Shown in pieces: positions 26,124 through 33,638 of a stretch of DNA of 53,507 nucleotides. A program made the translations under genes and the position numbers. The stretch comes from an uncultured Prevotella sp. (GTDB lineage: Bacteria > Bacteroidota > Bacteroidia > Bacteroidales > Bacteroidaceae). The notes below the pieces were generated by a model. That model worked only from the letters and a program-made list of their open reading frames with translations. It searched no databases and was not told the origin of the DNA. The first letter of the stretch is position 1; every line of letters starts with the position of its first letter. The DNA lies in contig CAKQPF010000021.1 of the NCBI GenBank assembly GCA_934256705.1, forward strand, positions 1-53,507, read 5' to 3'.

Positions 26124-26131
26124 CAAAGTTA
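26124..26131 (-). promoter_or_regulatory. -7 element of the transporter-decarboxylase operon
   Basis: TAACTTTG on the minus strand, with a leader of about 25 nt to the ATG at 26092. No good TTTG -33 element is seen at the usual distance. Confidence 0.5.
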
Positions 26132-26225
26132 GTAAAAAAATCCACTCCAACTATCTTTTTAGTGAAATTATTTATAAATATTACAAGTTTTTCGCTGGAT
26201 TTTTTATTTTATAGAAAAAAAAGAC

Positions 26226-26233
26226 TAAATTTG
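26226..26233 (+). promoter_or_regulatory. -7 element of mutAB
   Basis: TAAATTTG, followed by GCACC, predicts a start near 26240. The leader is too short to hold a cobalamin riboswitch. Confidence 0.6.
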
Positions 26234-26276
26234 CACCTTAAAGATATTATTCATGTATCACATACTAAACAAAATT

Positions 26277-28136
26277 ATGGCTAATAACAAAGAAAAACTC
26301 TTCACCGAGTTTACAGCACCTACCACTCAGGAGTGGCTTGACAAGATTCAAGTTGACCTCAAGGGAGCTGACTTCCAGAAAAGACTCGTGTGGAAGACAA
26401 ATGAAGGCTTTAGTGTGCAGCCGTTCTACCGCCGTGAGGATGTAGAGAAATTGCAGACTCCTAATTCTATGCCGGGCGAGTATCCTTTCGTCCGCGGTAC
26501 CAAGAAAACAGACAATGTATGGTATGTACGTCAGGAAATTGACGCTAAAGATGCCAAAGTAGCAAATGCTAAGGCTCTTGATGTTCTCAACAAGGGCATT
26601 GACTCTCTCTCATTCCGTATCCCTGGTGACAAGGTGAGTGCAGAGTTTGTTGAGCAGTTGCTCGAAGGTATCTACTGTGATGTAGTGGAGGTAAACTTCA
26701 CCACTTGCAAGCGTCATAGTCTGGAACTCGCAAAGATCCTTACTGCATATTTCGAAAAGAAGGAATATAATAAGGAGAAGGTGGTAGGTTCCATCGACTG
26801 GGATCCTATTGAGAAAGTTGTAATGCAAGGCAAGGATGTGAAGGGACTCCTTTCTGTTGCTCCTGCTCTTGTTGAGGCTTTCAAGGAATATCCAAACTTC
26901 CGTTGTATTACAGTCAATTCTGTTGCTCTTTGCAATAGTGGCGCTTATATTGTTCAGGAACTCGGTTACGCTCTGTCTTGGGGTAACGAATATCTCCAGC
27001 AGCTTGTTGATGCCGGTGTAGAACCTACTCTTGCCGCAAAGAAGATTAAGTTCAATATGGGTATTTCTGAGAACTACTTCATGGAGATTGCAAAGTTCCG
27101 TGCTGCACGTATGCTTTGGGCATATATAGTAAAGCAATATGAGCCTAAGTGTGACTGTGCTTGTAAGATGTGTGTGAACGCTGTTACCACCTCTTATAAT
27201 ATGACAGTATTTGACGCTCACGTAAATCTTCTCCGTTCTCAGACTGAGACAATGTCTGCAGCTCTTGCTGGCGTTCACTCAATTGTAGTGACTCCGTTCG
27301 ATGCTGTTTATGAGACTCCAAATGATTTCTCAGAGCGTATTGCACGCAATCAGCAGCTTCTCCTTAAAGAAGAATGTCATTTCGATAAGGTTGTTGACCC
27401 AGCATCTGGTTCATATTATGTAGAGGAACTTACTACTTCCCTTGCTACTGAAGGCTGGAAGCATTTCCTCAAAATAGAAGAAGAGGGGGGATTCCTTGCA
27501 GCTCTTCTTGCAGGTACTGTACAGGATGATATCAACGCTACTAATGAGAAGCGTCATCTCCACGCAGCACAGCGTCGTGAGTTCATCCTTGGTACTAACC
27601 AGTTCCCTAACTTCAATGAGAAGTCTGAAGGCAAGAAGCCTGTATGCAATTGTGCTGACTCTTGCGGACAGAAGGAAGAAGAGGGCGCAATCAAGACAAT
27701 TCACGCATCTCGTCTCGCTGCAGACTTTGAGGCATTGCGCCTTTCTACAGAGAAGGCTGAGAAGCAGCCTATAGCATTCATGGTTACAATTGGTAGCCTT
27801 GTTTGGCGTCAGGCTCGTGCTCAGTTCTCTTGCAACTTCCTCGCTTCTGCAGGTTACAAGGTGATGGATAACCTTGGCTTCAAGACAGTAGAGGAGGGTA
27901 TTGATGCTGCTATGGCTGCAAATGCAGACATTGTAGTGCTCTGTTCTTCTGATGACGAGTATGCAGAGTATGCAATACCTGCTTACAAGTATCTTAATAA
28001 CCGTGCCATCTTCGTTGTTGCAGGTGCTCCTGCTTGCTCAGAAGATCTCAAGGCTGCTGGTATTGAGAACTTTATCCATGTAAAGGTTAACCAACTTGAG
28101 ACTCTCAAGAATTTCAACGCTAAACTGGGAATATAA
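26277..28136 (+). CDS. mutA: Methylmalonyl-CoA mutase small subunit
   Basis: A 619-residue subunit of the heterodimeric mutase that interconverts succinyl-CoA and methylmalonyl-CoA. The start MANNKEKLF is preferred to the ATG at 26253, because the promoter would leave almost no leader there. The TIM-barrel half carries HVNLLRSQTETMSAAL, NDFSERIARNQQLLLKEE and DPASGSYYVEELT, and the degenerate C-terminal half lacks the B12-binding DxHxxG, as usual for this subunit. Two cysteine clusters (Cys292-299 and Cys457-463) stand out. It is 2 bases from mutB. Confidence 0.96.
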   Translation: MANNKEKLFTEFTAPTTQEWLDKIQVDLKGADFQKRLVWKTNEGFSVQPFYRREDVEKLQTPNSMPGEYPFVRGTKKTDNVWYVRQEIDAKDAKVANAKALDVLNKGIDSLSFRIPGDKVSAEFVEQLLEGIYCDVVEVNFTTCKRHSLELAKILTAYFEKKEYNKEKVVGSIDWDPIEKVVMQGKDVKGLLSVAPALVEAFKEYPNFRCITVNSVALCNSGAYIVQELGYALSWGNEYLQQLVDAGVEPTLAAKKIKFNMGISENYFMEIAKFRAARMLWAYIVKQYEPKCDCACKMCVNAVTTSYNMTVFDAHVNLLRSQTETMSAALAGVHSIVVTPFDAVYETPNDFSERIARNQQLLLKEECHFDKVVDPASGSYYVEELTTSLATEGWKHFLKIEEEGGFLAALLAGTVQDDINATNEKRHLHAAQRREFILGTNQFPNFNEKSEGKKPVCNCADSCGQKEEEGAIKTIHASRLAADFEALRLSTEKAEKQPIAFMVTIGSLVWRQARAQFSCNFLASAGYKVMDNLGFKTVEEGIDAAMAANADIVVLCSSDDEYAEYAIPAYKYLNNRAIFVVAGAPACSEDLKAAGIENFIHVKVNQLETLKNFNAKLGI

Positions 28137-28138
28137 TT

Positions 28139-30292
28139 ATGGCAAGAAAAGATTTTAAGAATATAGATATTACTGCCGGCATTAAGTCTCAGAACGGTGC
28201 TGAATGGCAGAAAGACAATCACATACAGTTTGTATGGAAGACACCGGAACACATCGAGGTTAAGTCCGTTTATACTAAGGAAGACCTTGAGGGAATGGAG
28301 CATCTTGACTTTACGGCAGGTATTCCTCCTTTCCTTCGTGGGCCTTACTCAATGATGTATCCATTCCGTCCTTGGACTATCCGTCAGTATGCGGGCTTCT
28401 CTACCGCAGAGGAATCCAATGCATTCTACCGTCGTAACCTCGCTGCTGGTCAGAAAGGTCTCTCTGTAGCCTTCGACCTTCCTACTCACCGCGGTTATGA
28501 CCCTGATAATGCCCGTGTAATCGGTGATGTCGGTAAGGCAGGTGTATCTATCTGCTCTGTAGAGAATATGAAGGTTCTCTTCGATGGCATTCCTTTGAAC
28601 AAGATGTCTGTTTCTATGACTATGAACGGTGCTGTGCTTCCTATCATGGCATTCTACATCGTTGCTGGTCTTGAGCAGGGCGCAAAGCTTGAAGAGATGG
28701 CTGGTACTATCCAGAATGATATCCTCAAGGAATTCATGGTGCGTAATACATATATCTACCCACCTGCATTCTCTATGAAGATTATCGCTGACATCTTCGA
28801 ATATACTTCACAGAAGATGCCTAAGTTCAACAGCATCTCTATCTCTGGCTATCACATGCAGGAAGCTGGTGCAACAGCTGATATTGAATTGGCTTACACT
28901 CTTGCTGACGGTATGGATTACCTCCGTGCAGGTGTAAATGCGGGAATCGATATTGATGCTTTCGCGCCACGTCTGTCTTTCTTCTGGGCTATTGGTATGA
29001 ACCACTTCATGGAGATCGCAAAGATGCGTGCTGGTCGTCTCCTCTGGGCAAAGATTGTCAAGAGCTTCGGTGCCAAGAATCCTAAGTCTATGGCTCTGCG
29101 TACTCACTCTCAGACATCAGGTTGGTCTCTTACCGAGCAGGACCCATTCAACAACGTAGGTCGTACTTGTATAGAGGCTATGGGTGCAGTACTTGGTCAT
29201 ACTCAGTCTCTCCATACTAATGCTCTCGATGAGGCTATCGCTCTTCCTACAGACTTCTCAGCTCGTATTGCTCGTAATACCCAGATCTATATCCAGAACG
29301 AAACAAAGGTATGTAAGGAAATCGACCCATGGGCAGGCTCATATTATGTAGAGACTCTTACCAATGAACTCGTACATAAGGCGTGGGAGCATATCCAGGA
29401 AATTGAGAAGCTTGGCGGTATGGCTAAGGCTATCGAGACAGGTGTGCCTAAGATGCGTATTGAGGAAGCTGCTGCTCGCACTCAGGCTCGTATCGACTCA
29501 GGCGTTCAGGTCATCGTCGGTACTAACAAGTATCGTCTTGAGCATGAGGATCCTATCGATATTCTTGAGGTGGACAACACAGCTGTACGTCTACAGCAGG
29601 AGGCTGCTCTCAAGGAGCTCAAGGCTAATCGTGACAACGAAGCTTGCCAGAAGGCACTTGATGCTCTCACAGAGGTAGTTCGTACTGGTAATGGTAATCT
29701 CCTTGAAGCTGCAGTGGAATGTGCTAAGTTGCGTTGTACTCTTGGTGAGATTTCCGACGCTTGCGAAAAGGTAGTTGGTCGTTATAAGGCAGTAATCAGA
29801 ACAATTTCAGGCGTGTATAAATCAGAATCAAAGAATGATAGCGACTTCGATAAGGCTTGTGAGCTTACAGAGAAGTTTGCTAAGAAGGAAGGTCGTCGTC
29901 CTCGTATCTTCGTAGCTAAGATGGGACAGGATGGTCACGACCGTGGTGCTAAGGTAGTTGCTACAGGTTATGCTGACTGTGGATTCGACGTTGATATGGG
30001 TCCATTGTTCCAGACTCCTGAAGAGGCTGCACGTGAAGCTGTAGAGAATGACGTTCACGTAGTAGGTGTCAGCTCACTTGCTGCCGGTCACAAGACTCTT
30101 ATCCCTGCTCTTATTGCAGAACTGAAGAAGCTTGGTCGTGAAGATATCATGGTGATTGCTGGTGGCGTAATTCCTGCACAGGATTATGACTTCCTCTATA
30201 AGGCTGGCGTTGCTGCTATCTTCGGTCCTGGTACTTCTGTTGCTAAGGCTGCCGTAGAAATGATGAACATTCTTCTTGATGAGCAGGCTTAA
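28139..30292 (+). CDS. mutB: Methylmalonyl-CoA mutase large subunit
   Basis: A 717-residue catalytic subunit, normal length. The N-terminal barrel has PFLRGPYSMMYPFRPWTIRQ and the RTHSQTSGWSLTEQDP active-site region. The C-terminal cobalamin domain carries GQDGHDRGAKVVATG (the DxHxxG ligand motif), VVGVSSLAAGH and VIAGGVIPAQD. It acts in the succinate-propionate route and needs adenosylcobalamin. It is coupled to mutA. The epimerase needed for the route is not in the window. Confidence 0.98.
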   Translation: MARKDFKNIDITAGIKSQNGAEWQKDNHIQFVWKTPEHIEVKSVYTKEDLEGMEHLDFTAGIPPFLRGPYSMMYPFRPWTIRQYAGFSTAEESNAFYRRNLAAGQKGLSVAFDLPTHRGYDPDNARVIGDVGKAGVSICSVENMKVLFDGIPLNKMSVSMTMNGAVLPIMAFYIVAGLEQGAKLEEMAGTIQNDILKEFMVRNTYIYPPAFSMKIIADIFEYTSQKMPKFNSISISGYHMQEAGATADIELAYTLADGMDYLRAGVNAGIDIDAFAPRLSFFWAIGMNHFMEIAKMRAGRLLWAKIVKSFGAKNPKSMALRTHSQTSGWSLTEQDPFNNVGRTCIEAMGAVLGHTQSLHTNALDEAIALPTDFSARIARNTQIYIQNETKVCKEIDPWAGSYYVETLTNELVHKAWEHIQEIEKLGGMAKAIETGVPKMRIEEAAARTQARIDSGVQVIVGTNKYRLEHEDPIDILEVDNTAVRLQQEAALKELKANRDNEACQKALDALTEVVRTGNGNLLEAAVECAKLRCTLGEISDACEKVVGRYKAVIRTISGVYKSESKNDSDFDKACELTEKFAKKEGRRPRIFVAKMGQDGHDRGAKVVATGYADCGFDVDMGPLFQTPEEAAREAVENDVHVVGVSSLAAGHKTLIPALIAELKKLGREDIMVIAGGVIPAQDYDFLYKAGVAAIFGPGTSVAKAAVEMMNILLDEQA

Positions 30293-30365
30293 TTTCTGTC
30301 TTGTAAAGATATAAGAATGAAATATAAACGAGAATAGTTTCTTCTTTCTCGAATAATGCAAGTAA

Positions 30366-30410
30366 ATCCCCTCAGTTTTTATTTTTTGAAAACTGAGGGG
30401 ATTATTTTTT
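30366..30410 (+). terminator. Strong terminator of mutAB
   Basis: Perfect 14-bp stem ATCCCCTCAGTTTT (30366-30379) with AAAACTGAGGGGAT (30389-30402), followed by TATTTTTTTT. Confidence 0.87.
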
Positions 30411-30597
30411 TTGTGGCGTATTTCAATGGTTGACATAATGTTGGCAATCTCGTCATTTATGTGAAGTCGCAGAAATGTGTAATCACTCTAAAGTCAGTAA
30501 TCTATACTTTCGTCGCATAGTCAGTAATCGGAATTATTTCAATGGAATAATGGAGCGATAAAAGGTTAACGACAAATTGCTGAACATGAAATACGTT
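30411..30597. other. Gap with 11-bp direct repeat
   Basis: AGTCAGTAATC occurs at 30492-30502 and 30519-30529, 27 bp apart. TTTCAATGG recurs at 30421 and 30537. Nothing else is recognised. Confidence 0.4.
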
Positions 30598-30822
30598 TCA
30601 ATTTTTCTCAAATGATGCAATAACGTCAAGCGCAAGGAAACCGCCAAGTTTTGTTATTTTTCCATTAGAGTAAAGAACGAGAGCGACAGGAAAACCTGTC
30701 TTCTCGTTCTTTATGTAGGCAGAGAAACACAAAGCTCCGTCCTTTTCCCCAATAAAGGAAACGGAATAAGCAGAACCAAGGTTTTCGCTAACGAAATTCA
30801 ATATTTTCTTTGGAACTTTCAT
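30598..30822 (-). CDS. Small orphan protein, 74 residues
   Basis: Starts MKVPKKILNFVSENLGSAY. The middle (YSVSFIGEKDGALCFSAYI) can be aligned with the plus-strand small ORF at 31591 (HDVNYIGMWNGHKVYEPIY), so it may be the same family on the other strand. The frame is open upstream to 31140, but the promoter at 30840-30870 supports the short form. No signal peptide or membrane segment. Function unknown. Confidence 0.6.
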   Translation of the reverse strand: MKVPKKILNFVSENLGSAYSVSFIGEKDGALCFSAYIKNEKTGFPVALVLYSNGKITKLGGFLALDVIASFEKN

Positions 30823-30839
30823 AAATTTATTTTTTGAGG

Positions 30840-30870
30840 CAAACTTACGAAAAAAACATGACACAACCAA
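30840..30870 (-). promoter_or_regulatory. Promoter of the 74-residue orphan
   Basis: Minus strand: TTG (30870-30868), 20-nt spacer, TAAGTTTG (30847-30840). The leader to the ATG at 30822 is about 11 nt. Confidence 0.5.
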
Positions 30871-30942
30871 GTAAAACACCCATATTTTCGTTTTCGTGAC
30901 ATAAATGGTTTCCATCATTTCATTGTTTCTAAGTTTGATAAA

Positions 30943-30996
30943 CCCAAATCGGTCATGGGAAAATGACAAGAAGTTTTTTCTAATGACCGATTTGGG
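30943..30996. repeat. 14-bp inverted repeat before a tiny ORF
   Basis: CCCAAATCGGTCAT (30943-30956) and ATGACCGATTTGGG (30983-30996) pair perfectly around a 26-nt loop. A -7-like TAAGTTTG (30930-30937) lies just before it, and the ATG of the 56-residue ORF lies 6 bases after it. Confidence 0.7.
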
Positions 30997-31002
30997 ATAA
31001 AT

Positions 31003-31173
31003 ATGCAACGCAAAAATTACAAGAAAAAGATTGCCGATGGCGTAATGCATATTGTATCCTATGATTTTGAATACGAAGGCAAAGTTTTTGAAGTGAAGAC
31101 AGAAGTCATCCGAATGAAATCGAAGAACCACAGCAAACAACTTGAAATTCCATATTCGTTAAAAGAAAAGTGA
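31003..31173 (+). CDS. Tiny orphan protein, 56 residues
   Basis: Starts MQRKNYKKKIADGVMHIV and ends SLKEK. It is basic and resembles the second half of the broken ORF downstream: HIVSYDFEYEGKVFEVKTEV against KVLSYNFYQFDYNKKKWKV followed by KVEV. Its stop codon lies inside the left arm of the next inverted repeat. No known family. The real start may differ, because the upstream hairpin would be in its 5' UTR. Confidence 0.5.
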   Translation: MQRKNYKKKIADGVMHIVSYDFEYEGKVFEVKTEVIRMKSKNHSKQLEIPYSLKEK

Positions 31174-31238
31174 CCTATGCTGCCCTTACATGGAAAAAGC
31201 CCTCCAAACGACAGACCATAGGTCACCGACTAATAGTC
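31161..31238 (-). ncRNA. Candidate small RNA 1 (promoter-hairpin-terminator)
   Basis: On the minus strand a promoter, TTTG (31274-31271), 19-nt spacer, TAATTTTG (31251-31244), predicts a start near 31238. The transcript would hold the perfect 10-bp stem GTGACCTATG / CATAGGTCAC (arms 31226-31217 and 31179-31170) with a 37-nt loop and end in TTTTCTTTT. The loop has GTTTGGA, GGGCTTTTT and GGGCA, shared with candidate 2. Its 3' end overlaps the 3' end of the 56-residue ORF. Expression is not known. Confidence 0.45.
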
Positions 31239-31283
31239 AATTGCAAAATTAGATATTTTTTTAGAATAACCAAAAGGAAATAA

Positions 31284-31478
31284 AGAAACAACAAAGAATT
31301 AACAAAAGAATACGGTTTTAACGATGTAAGCTACAGAGCACAAAAGAATATTGCAGGGAAAGAAAAGCGAAAAGTCTTATCTTACAATTTTTATCAATTC
31401 GATTATAATAAAAAGAAATGGAAAGTAAAAGTGGAAGTATATGAGAATAGCGAAAGATTCTATTCTATAGTAAAATAA
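31284..31478 (+). pseudogene. Start-less paralog of the small ORF family
   Basis: An open frame of 64 codons with no ATG, GTG or TTG near its beginning and a TAA directly upstream (31281-31283). KELTKEYGFNDVSYR aligns with KELTKGNSFHDVNYI of the intact ORF at 31591, and the later part aligns with the 56-residue ORF upstream. The DNA before both N-termini is also similar. It looks like a degraded or fused copy, unless an unusual start is used. Confidence 0.55.
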
Positions 31479-31550
31479 AAAAAGATTTCGAACGATGCCC
31501 ATCTAAGAGCCGTGGTTTCAAACTCACCACATACGAACGAAATCTTTTTT
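31471..31550 (-). ncRNA. Candidate small RNA 2 (promoter-hairpin-terminator)
   Basis: On the minus strand: TTTG (31586-31583), 19-nt spacer, TATTTTTG (31563-31556), with a start near 31550. The RNA would begin with the 13-bp stem AAAAAAGATTTCG / CGAAATCTTTTTT (arms 31550-31538 and 31490-31478) and end in a U-run. The 47-nt loop has GTTTGAA, GGCTCTT and GGGCA in the same order as candidate 1, while the stem sequences differ completely. Its 3' end overlaps the end of the start-less ORF. Expression is not known. Confidence 0.45.
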
Positions 31551-31590
31551 CACTGCAAAAATACAAACTATTTTCGAATCACCAAAGAAA

Positions 31591-31827
31591 ATGAGGAAAA
31601 AAAACAAAGAAATAACAAAAAAAATCAAAGAATTAACAAAAGGAAACAGTTTTCACGATGTAAACTACATAGGAATGTGGAATGGACACAAAGTTTACGA
31701 ACCAATATACACTGACGGCAAGGAGCATGATATTGGTTATCCTCAATATATCCTGAGCAAAGGCAATAGCTTGCGTTTGACTAAAAACTGGGAAGAAAGT
31801 CTGGATATAATGACAACCTTAGGATAA
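31591..31827 (+). CDS. Small orphan protein, 78 residues
   Basis: Starts MRKKNKEITKKIKELTKGN, a Lys-rich helical start, then HDVNYIGMWNGHKVYEPIY and an acidic end. It is the intact member of the local small-protein family. It lies 40 bases from candidate small RNA 2, which is transcribed away from it. No signal peptide, membrane segment or known domain. A regulatory, toxin-like or immunity-like role cannot be told apart. Confidence 0.6.
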   Translation: MRKKNKEITKKIKELTKGNSFHDVNYIGMWNGHKVYEPIYTDGKEHDIGYPQYILSKGNSLRLTKNWEESLDIMTTLG

Positions 31828-31849
31828 AACATCAAGGGTCATATCTATT

Positions 31850-32098
31850 CTATCGTTTCTTGTTTCTAAGTTTGATAAAAGTGAATTTCTGAATCTTCAT
31901 CCCAGTAGGAGTGGTGTACTCCTTCCCGATTTTGACAGGCGACTGCCACAGGTATTCTATGGTGCGCCCAACTTCCTCAACGCTGAATATTGCGTAGATG
32001 GCACGAAGGGTACTGAAATAGAATGTTCCCTTGGTCGGGTGCTTCACCGTCACACCGTAGGTGGTGGAGATTGCTGGATTGTCCGTTATTTTTCTCAT
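31850..32098 (-). CDS. Small orphan protein, 82 residues
   Basis: Starts MRKITDNPAISTTYGVTV and ends KFTFIKLRNKKR. It contains an alpha/beta pattern (GTFYFSTLRAIYAIFSVEEVGRT cannot be assigned to a family). The 20 bases encoding FIKLRN occur identically at 30923-30942, where they sit in a non-coding copy. It is convergent with the 78-residue ORF. A TTG start six codons earlier is possible. Confidence 0.6.
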   Translation of the reverse strand: MRKITDNPAISTTYGVTVKHPTKGTFYFSTLRAIYAIFSVEEVGRTIEYLWQSPVKIGKEYTTPTGMKIQKFTFIKLRNKKR

Positions 32099-32119
32099 TT
32101 TCTTTGCGAGAGCCAATAA

Positions 32120-32151
32120 AGTCGGGTGGGTGTTAAGCTATCCACCCGACT
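32120..32151. repeat. 10-bp inverted repeat upstream of the 82-residue ORF
   Basis: AGTCGGGTGG (32120-32129) and CCACCCGACT (32142-32151) with a 12-nt loop. On the minus strand it ends in TTTATT and could be a terminator or a 5' UTR hairpin of the small gene. Confidence 0.6.
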
Positions 32152-32248
32152 ATAGATATAAGTACTTTCTTTTGATTCAAAATAACTTGACGATTAAGAC
32201 TATATATTTGCTTGATGATAAGTGAAGCAACGGGATTTATTGCGCTAA

Positions 32249-33424
32249 TCAAAGAGCTTTCTTGTAAATCTCCATTGTGGCATTATAATCGAGCTGCATG
32301 TACCCTTGCATTATCTCACCTTTGAGTTTATGCAATCGAGTGTTGAGAAGTTCGAGGTCAGGATTAGGCACACCGAGTTGTGAGAAGGTTACAGGCATGT
32401 GCAGAACATCATGCAACCATGTACGGAGTGCAGATGCAGCTTTGTGTGCATCTGCTGAAAGATTGCCAGTATTCTCAATTCCCAGTACTCGATAACCGAG
32501 CTGAGCAACTTTGTGAGGATTGTGATCAGCAGCGTAATCGAGGAATGCAGGGAACACAACAGCGAGTCCAGCACCGTGTGTTACGTCGTATTCAGCGCTG
32601 ATTTCATGTTCCATAGCATGGGAATTCCAGTCTTCCTGACGACCTATGGAGCAAGTATCATTATGTGCTATCGTGCCACACCACATGATATTAGCTCGTG
32701 CTTCGTAGTCATTAGGATTAGCAATAACGCGTGGTGCTACATCCATAATAGCGAGCAGTATGCCTTCAGCCATGCGATCGCCAATCTGAACATCCTCAGT
32801 GTTGCTCATATAGCGTTCGAGGATATGAGCCATCATATCTGTAATACCGCTTGCAGTCTGCCATTCAGGTAAGGTCATGGTGAGTTCTGGGTTCATGACA
32901 GCAAACTTTGGACGAAGTAGGAAAGGCAGTCTGATGCCAGCCTTCACCTTTGTAGTGGTATTAGTAATAACGGTATTACCGGATCCCTCACTGCCTGCAG
33001 CAGGAATAGTGAGAACCACACCTACAGGCAATGCTTTCTGAGCTTGTGCTTTACCGCAATAGAAATCCCAGAAATCACCTTCGTAATAGTAGCCTACAGC
33101 AATGGCTTTGGCAGTGTCTATGGTAGAGCCACCGCCTACAGGAAGGAGAAAATCAGGCTTAAACTGACGAGCGAGCTCGATTCCTTCACGAACTTTAGTG
33201 TCAATAGGATTAGGTTTAACGCCAGGGAGTTCACAGTAAGAGATTCCTTCTTTGTCGAGAGCTGCTTTTACTCTGTCAAGGAGTCCTGACCTGACAACGC
33301 TTCCGCCTCCATAGACAATCATTACTCTTGAAGCGCCGTAACGCTTGCAAAGGTTGCCAGTCTGTAATTCTGTTTCTTTTCCGAACACAAATTCTGTCGG
33401 ACTGTAGAATGTGAAGTTATTCAT
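32249..33424 (-). CDS. Iron-containing alcohol dehydrogenase
   Basis: A 391-residue group III (iron-type) alcohol dehydrogenase, close to the butanol dehydrogenase / YqhD branch. NAD(P) motifs VYGGGSVVRSG and PVGGGSTIDTAKAIA are clear. The metal ligands are visible in GITDMMAHILE (Asp, His) and NSHAMEHEI / VTHGAGLAVVFPAF (His, His). It would reduce aldehydes to alcohols or the reverse in the cytoplasm. The start is directly preceded by an A/C-rich tract (GAAACAACAAAACAAC). Confidence 0.93.
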   Translation of the reverse strand: MNNFTFYSPTEFVFGKETELQTGNLCKRYGASRVMIVYGGGSVVRSGLLDRVKAALDKEGISYCELPGVKPNPIDTKVREGIELARQFKPDFLLPVGGGSTIDTAKAIAVGYYYEGDFWDFYCGKAQAQKALPVGVVLTIPAAGSEGSGNTVITNTTTKVKAGIRLPFLLRPKFAVMNPELTMTLPEWQTASGITDMMAHILERYMSNTEDVQIGDRMAEGILLAIMDVAPRVIANPNDYEARANIMWCGTIAHNDTCSIGRQEDWNSHAMEHEISAEYDVTHGAGLAVVFPAFLDYAADHNPHKVAQLGYRVLGIENTGNLSADAHKAASALRTWLHDVLHMPVTFSQLGVPNPDLELLNTRLHKLKGEIMQGYMQLDYNATMEIYKKAL

Positions 33425-33443
33425 GTTGTTTTGTTGTTTCGGT

Positions 33444-33480
33444 GACGGTAAAAAAATAACATTCTATTTTTTTTACCGTC
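33444..33480. repeat. A/T-rich hairpin upstream of the alcohol dehydrogenase
   Basis: GACGGTAAAAAAATA and TATTTTTTTTACCGTC pair with one extra base. It would be in the 5' region of the dehydrogenase on the minus strand, or act as a terminator for the peptidase gene before it. Confidence 0.5.
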
Positions 33481-33514
33481 ATTTAGTTTTTAATTGCTGT
33501 CTATATAAAACATT

Positions 33515-33573
33515 AACAGAAAAAACTTAAAGAGAAGTTTGATTGGAATCTTTCTTTTTAAGTTTTTTCTGTT
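33515..33573 (-). terminator. 17-bp inverted repeat after the C1 peptidase
   Basis: AACAGAAAAAACTTAAA (33515-33531) and TTTAAGTTTTTTCTGTT (33557-33573) pair perfectly with a 25-nt loop, 66 bases after the peptidase stop. Confidence 0.55.
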
Positions 33574-33638
33574 TATGGTTTTATCTTCCCTTTTTGATTA
33601 GAAATAGAGAAGAATGATATGATAAAATGAGTGCGCTA

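Noticed and set aside
26132..26276. Cobalamin riboswitch before mutA
   Set aside because: The leader after the -7 element is under 50 nt and lacks the B12 box.
30598..31140. 180-residue form of the minus-strand orphan
   Set aside because: A promoter lies inside it at 30840-30870, and the upstream part overlaps the inverted repeat and another ORF.
31161..31550. Invertible promoter
   Set aside because: The repeats enclose only 37-47 bases, and the promoter motifs lie outside the repeats rather than between them.
31003..31827. Integron cassette array (small ORFs separated by inverted repeats)
   Set aside because: No integrase, and the paired RYYYAAC / GTTRRRY core sites of attC are not present at the repeats.
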